Made by a program: the position numbers and the translations under genes
The notes under the pieces: model-generated
What the model was told of the DNA's origin: nothing
The model's database searches: none
The model's input: only the letters and a program-made list of their open reading frames with translations
Shown: piece after piece, positions 63,592 through 64,000 of the stretch
Position numbering within the stretch: position 1 is the first letter of the stretch
Layout: the number at the start of each line of letters is the position of its first letter
Assembly: GCA_026692905.1 (NCBI GenBank)
Contig: JAPLNL010000041.1
Location: 1 to 64,000, forward strand
Direction of reading: 5' to 3'
Origin: Planctomycetota bacterium
Lineage (GTDB): Bacteria; Planctomycetota; Planctomycetia; Pirellulales; Pirellulaceae
DNA: 64,000 nt

Positions 63592-64000
63592 TTACTTCGT
63601 AGACGGAATGGAATCGGGGGCTGCACCGAGCAATTTCGAAACGGCAACACGCCGTAGCTCGGCTCGCGACTTGGCGATCTCTTCAAAATGCTGCACTAAT
63701 CCTTTGGTGTCTTTGTCGCCAAAACAAATCAGCCTCTGCATCACCTTGAGCTGGATATTGAGCTCTTCCTCCAGGTTCTTTTGCGGATCGCTAATGTGAG
63801 TCCAGATGGCGGAAACTATTTGGTCGATGACAAGGCCAACGATAACGCCTACGCCCAAAGTGAACCATCCTGACGCCGCGCCTGTACCAAGGATACCAGC
63901 GGACACCCCCAATCGAATCGCCACCTGAGTCAGCACTTCGCCAACAACGATGGATACGAGCTGAGAGCTGATATTCGATTGCAGGTCATTGCCTGAAATC
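63592..64000 (-). CDS. Membrane protein, partial at window edge
   Basis: The frame is open to the right edge (64000), so the start is outside. About 136 residues are visible: LQSNISSQLVSIVVGEVLTQ, then a hydrophobic hairpin (GVSAGILGTGAASGWFTLGV, VIVGLVIDQIVSAIW), and a helical charged tail, DPQKNLEEELNIQLKVMQ, ending DSIPSTK. No family was recognised. It lies 15 nt upstream of the KxGDD protein and is very probably co-transcribed and perhaps in one complex with it. Confidence 0.65.
   Translation of the reverse strand, partial: ISGNDLQSNISSQLVSIVVGEVLTQVAIRLGVSAGILGTGAASGWFTLGVGVIVGLVIDQIVSAIWTHISDPQKNLEEELNIQLKVMQRLICFGDKDTKGLVQHFEEIAKSRAELRRVAVSKLLGAAPDSIPSTK

Overview
The window looks like the chromosome of a planctomycete, most likely a Pirellula/Rhodopirellula-type member of the Pirellulales. 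The evidence is three DUF1559 proteins (two with a pilin-type leader), many secreted PQQ-propeller, FG-GAP, CehA-like and TPM-domain proteins, a ribosomal operon without rpsD between rpsK and rpoA, a double-length fused UvrA, and many dispersed palindromic repeats between genes. This is inference from gene content; no rRNA is present to confirm it.

Layout. 1-5.3 kb: a three-domain protein (aldo/keto reductase, P-loop kinase, HAD phosphatase) on the minus strand, a repeat-rich gap, then the rpsM-rpsK-rpoA-rplQ operon closed by a clear terminator. 5.9-22 kb: a membrane protein, a secreted CehA-type protein, an alpha/beta hydrolase, yacG, a multi-pass membrane protein, purine nucleoside phosphorylase, a GlmU-like sugar nucleotidyltransferase, and a minus-strand run of large secreted or envelope proteins (two hydrolases around a 1377-residue TPM/coiled-coil protein). 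22.5-29.8 kb: trxB followed by a 2069-residue tandem UvrA. 30-46.7 kb: selO, two DUF1559 proteins, a Met-rich RecA/KaiC-like ATPase, a TPR-glycosyltransferase, two PQQ-propeller proteins, a pfpI-recQ-acyltransferase operon, an FG-GAP protein, an aldo/keto reductase, a WXG100-like gene overlapping a coiled-coil gene, and hemP. 46.9-52.6 kb: mutY coupled to a PDZ protein, thiL, and a TIGR03790-type protein.

52.7-60.6 kb is a decayed accessory island beside tRNA-Lys(UUU). It holds an intact hsdM among truncated or frameshifted hsdR, hsdS, DUF1016-type nuclease, fic and vapC genes, with an apparently intact vapB, a GxxExxY protein and a pRiA4b ORF-3-like protein. Several of the damaged genes keep both ends but have lost the middle, and a second partial set (hsdS tail, fic head, possible DUF1016 tail) lies upstream of hsdM. 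Without a working hsdR or a full hsdS the type I system should not restrict DNA. 60.7-64 kb returns to ordinary planctomycete genes: DUF1559, a sugar-phosphate isomerase-like TIM barrel, and two linked membrane proteins, the last cut by the window edge.

Functional groups: translation and transcription core (rpsM-rplQ, tRNA-Lys); DNA repair (uvrA, mutY, recQ, perhaps the kinase-phosphatase fusion and the RecA-like ATPase); redox (trxB, selO, the aldo/keto reductases); and a large set of secreted or surface proteins of unknown substrate. At least eight families of short palindromic repeats occupy the gaps. One of these elements sits in frame inside hsdM.
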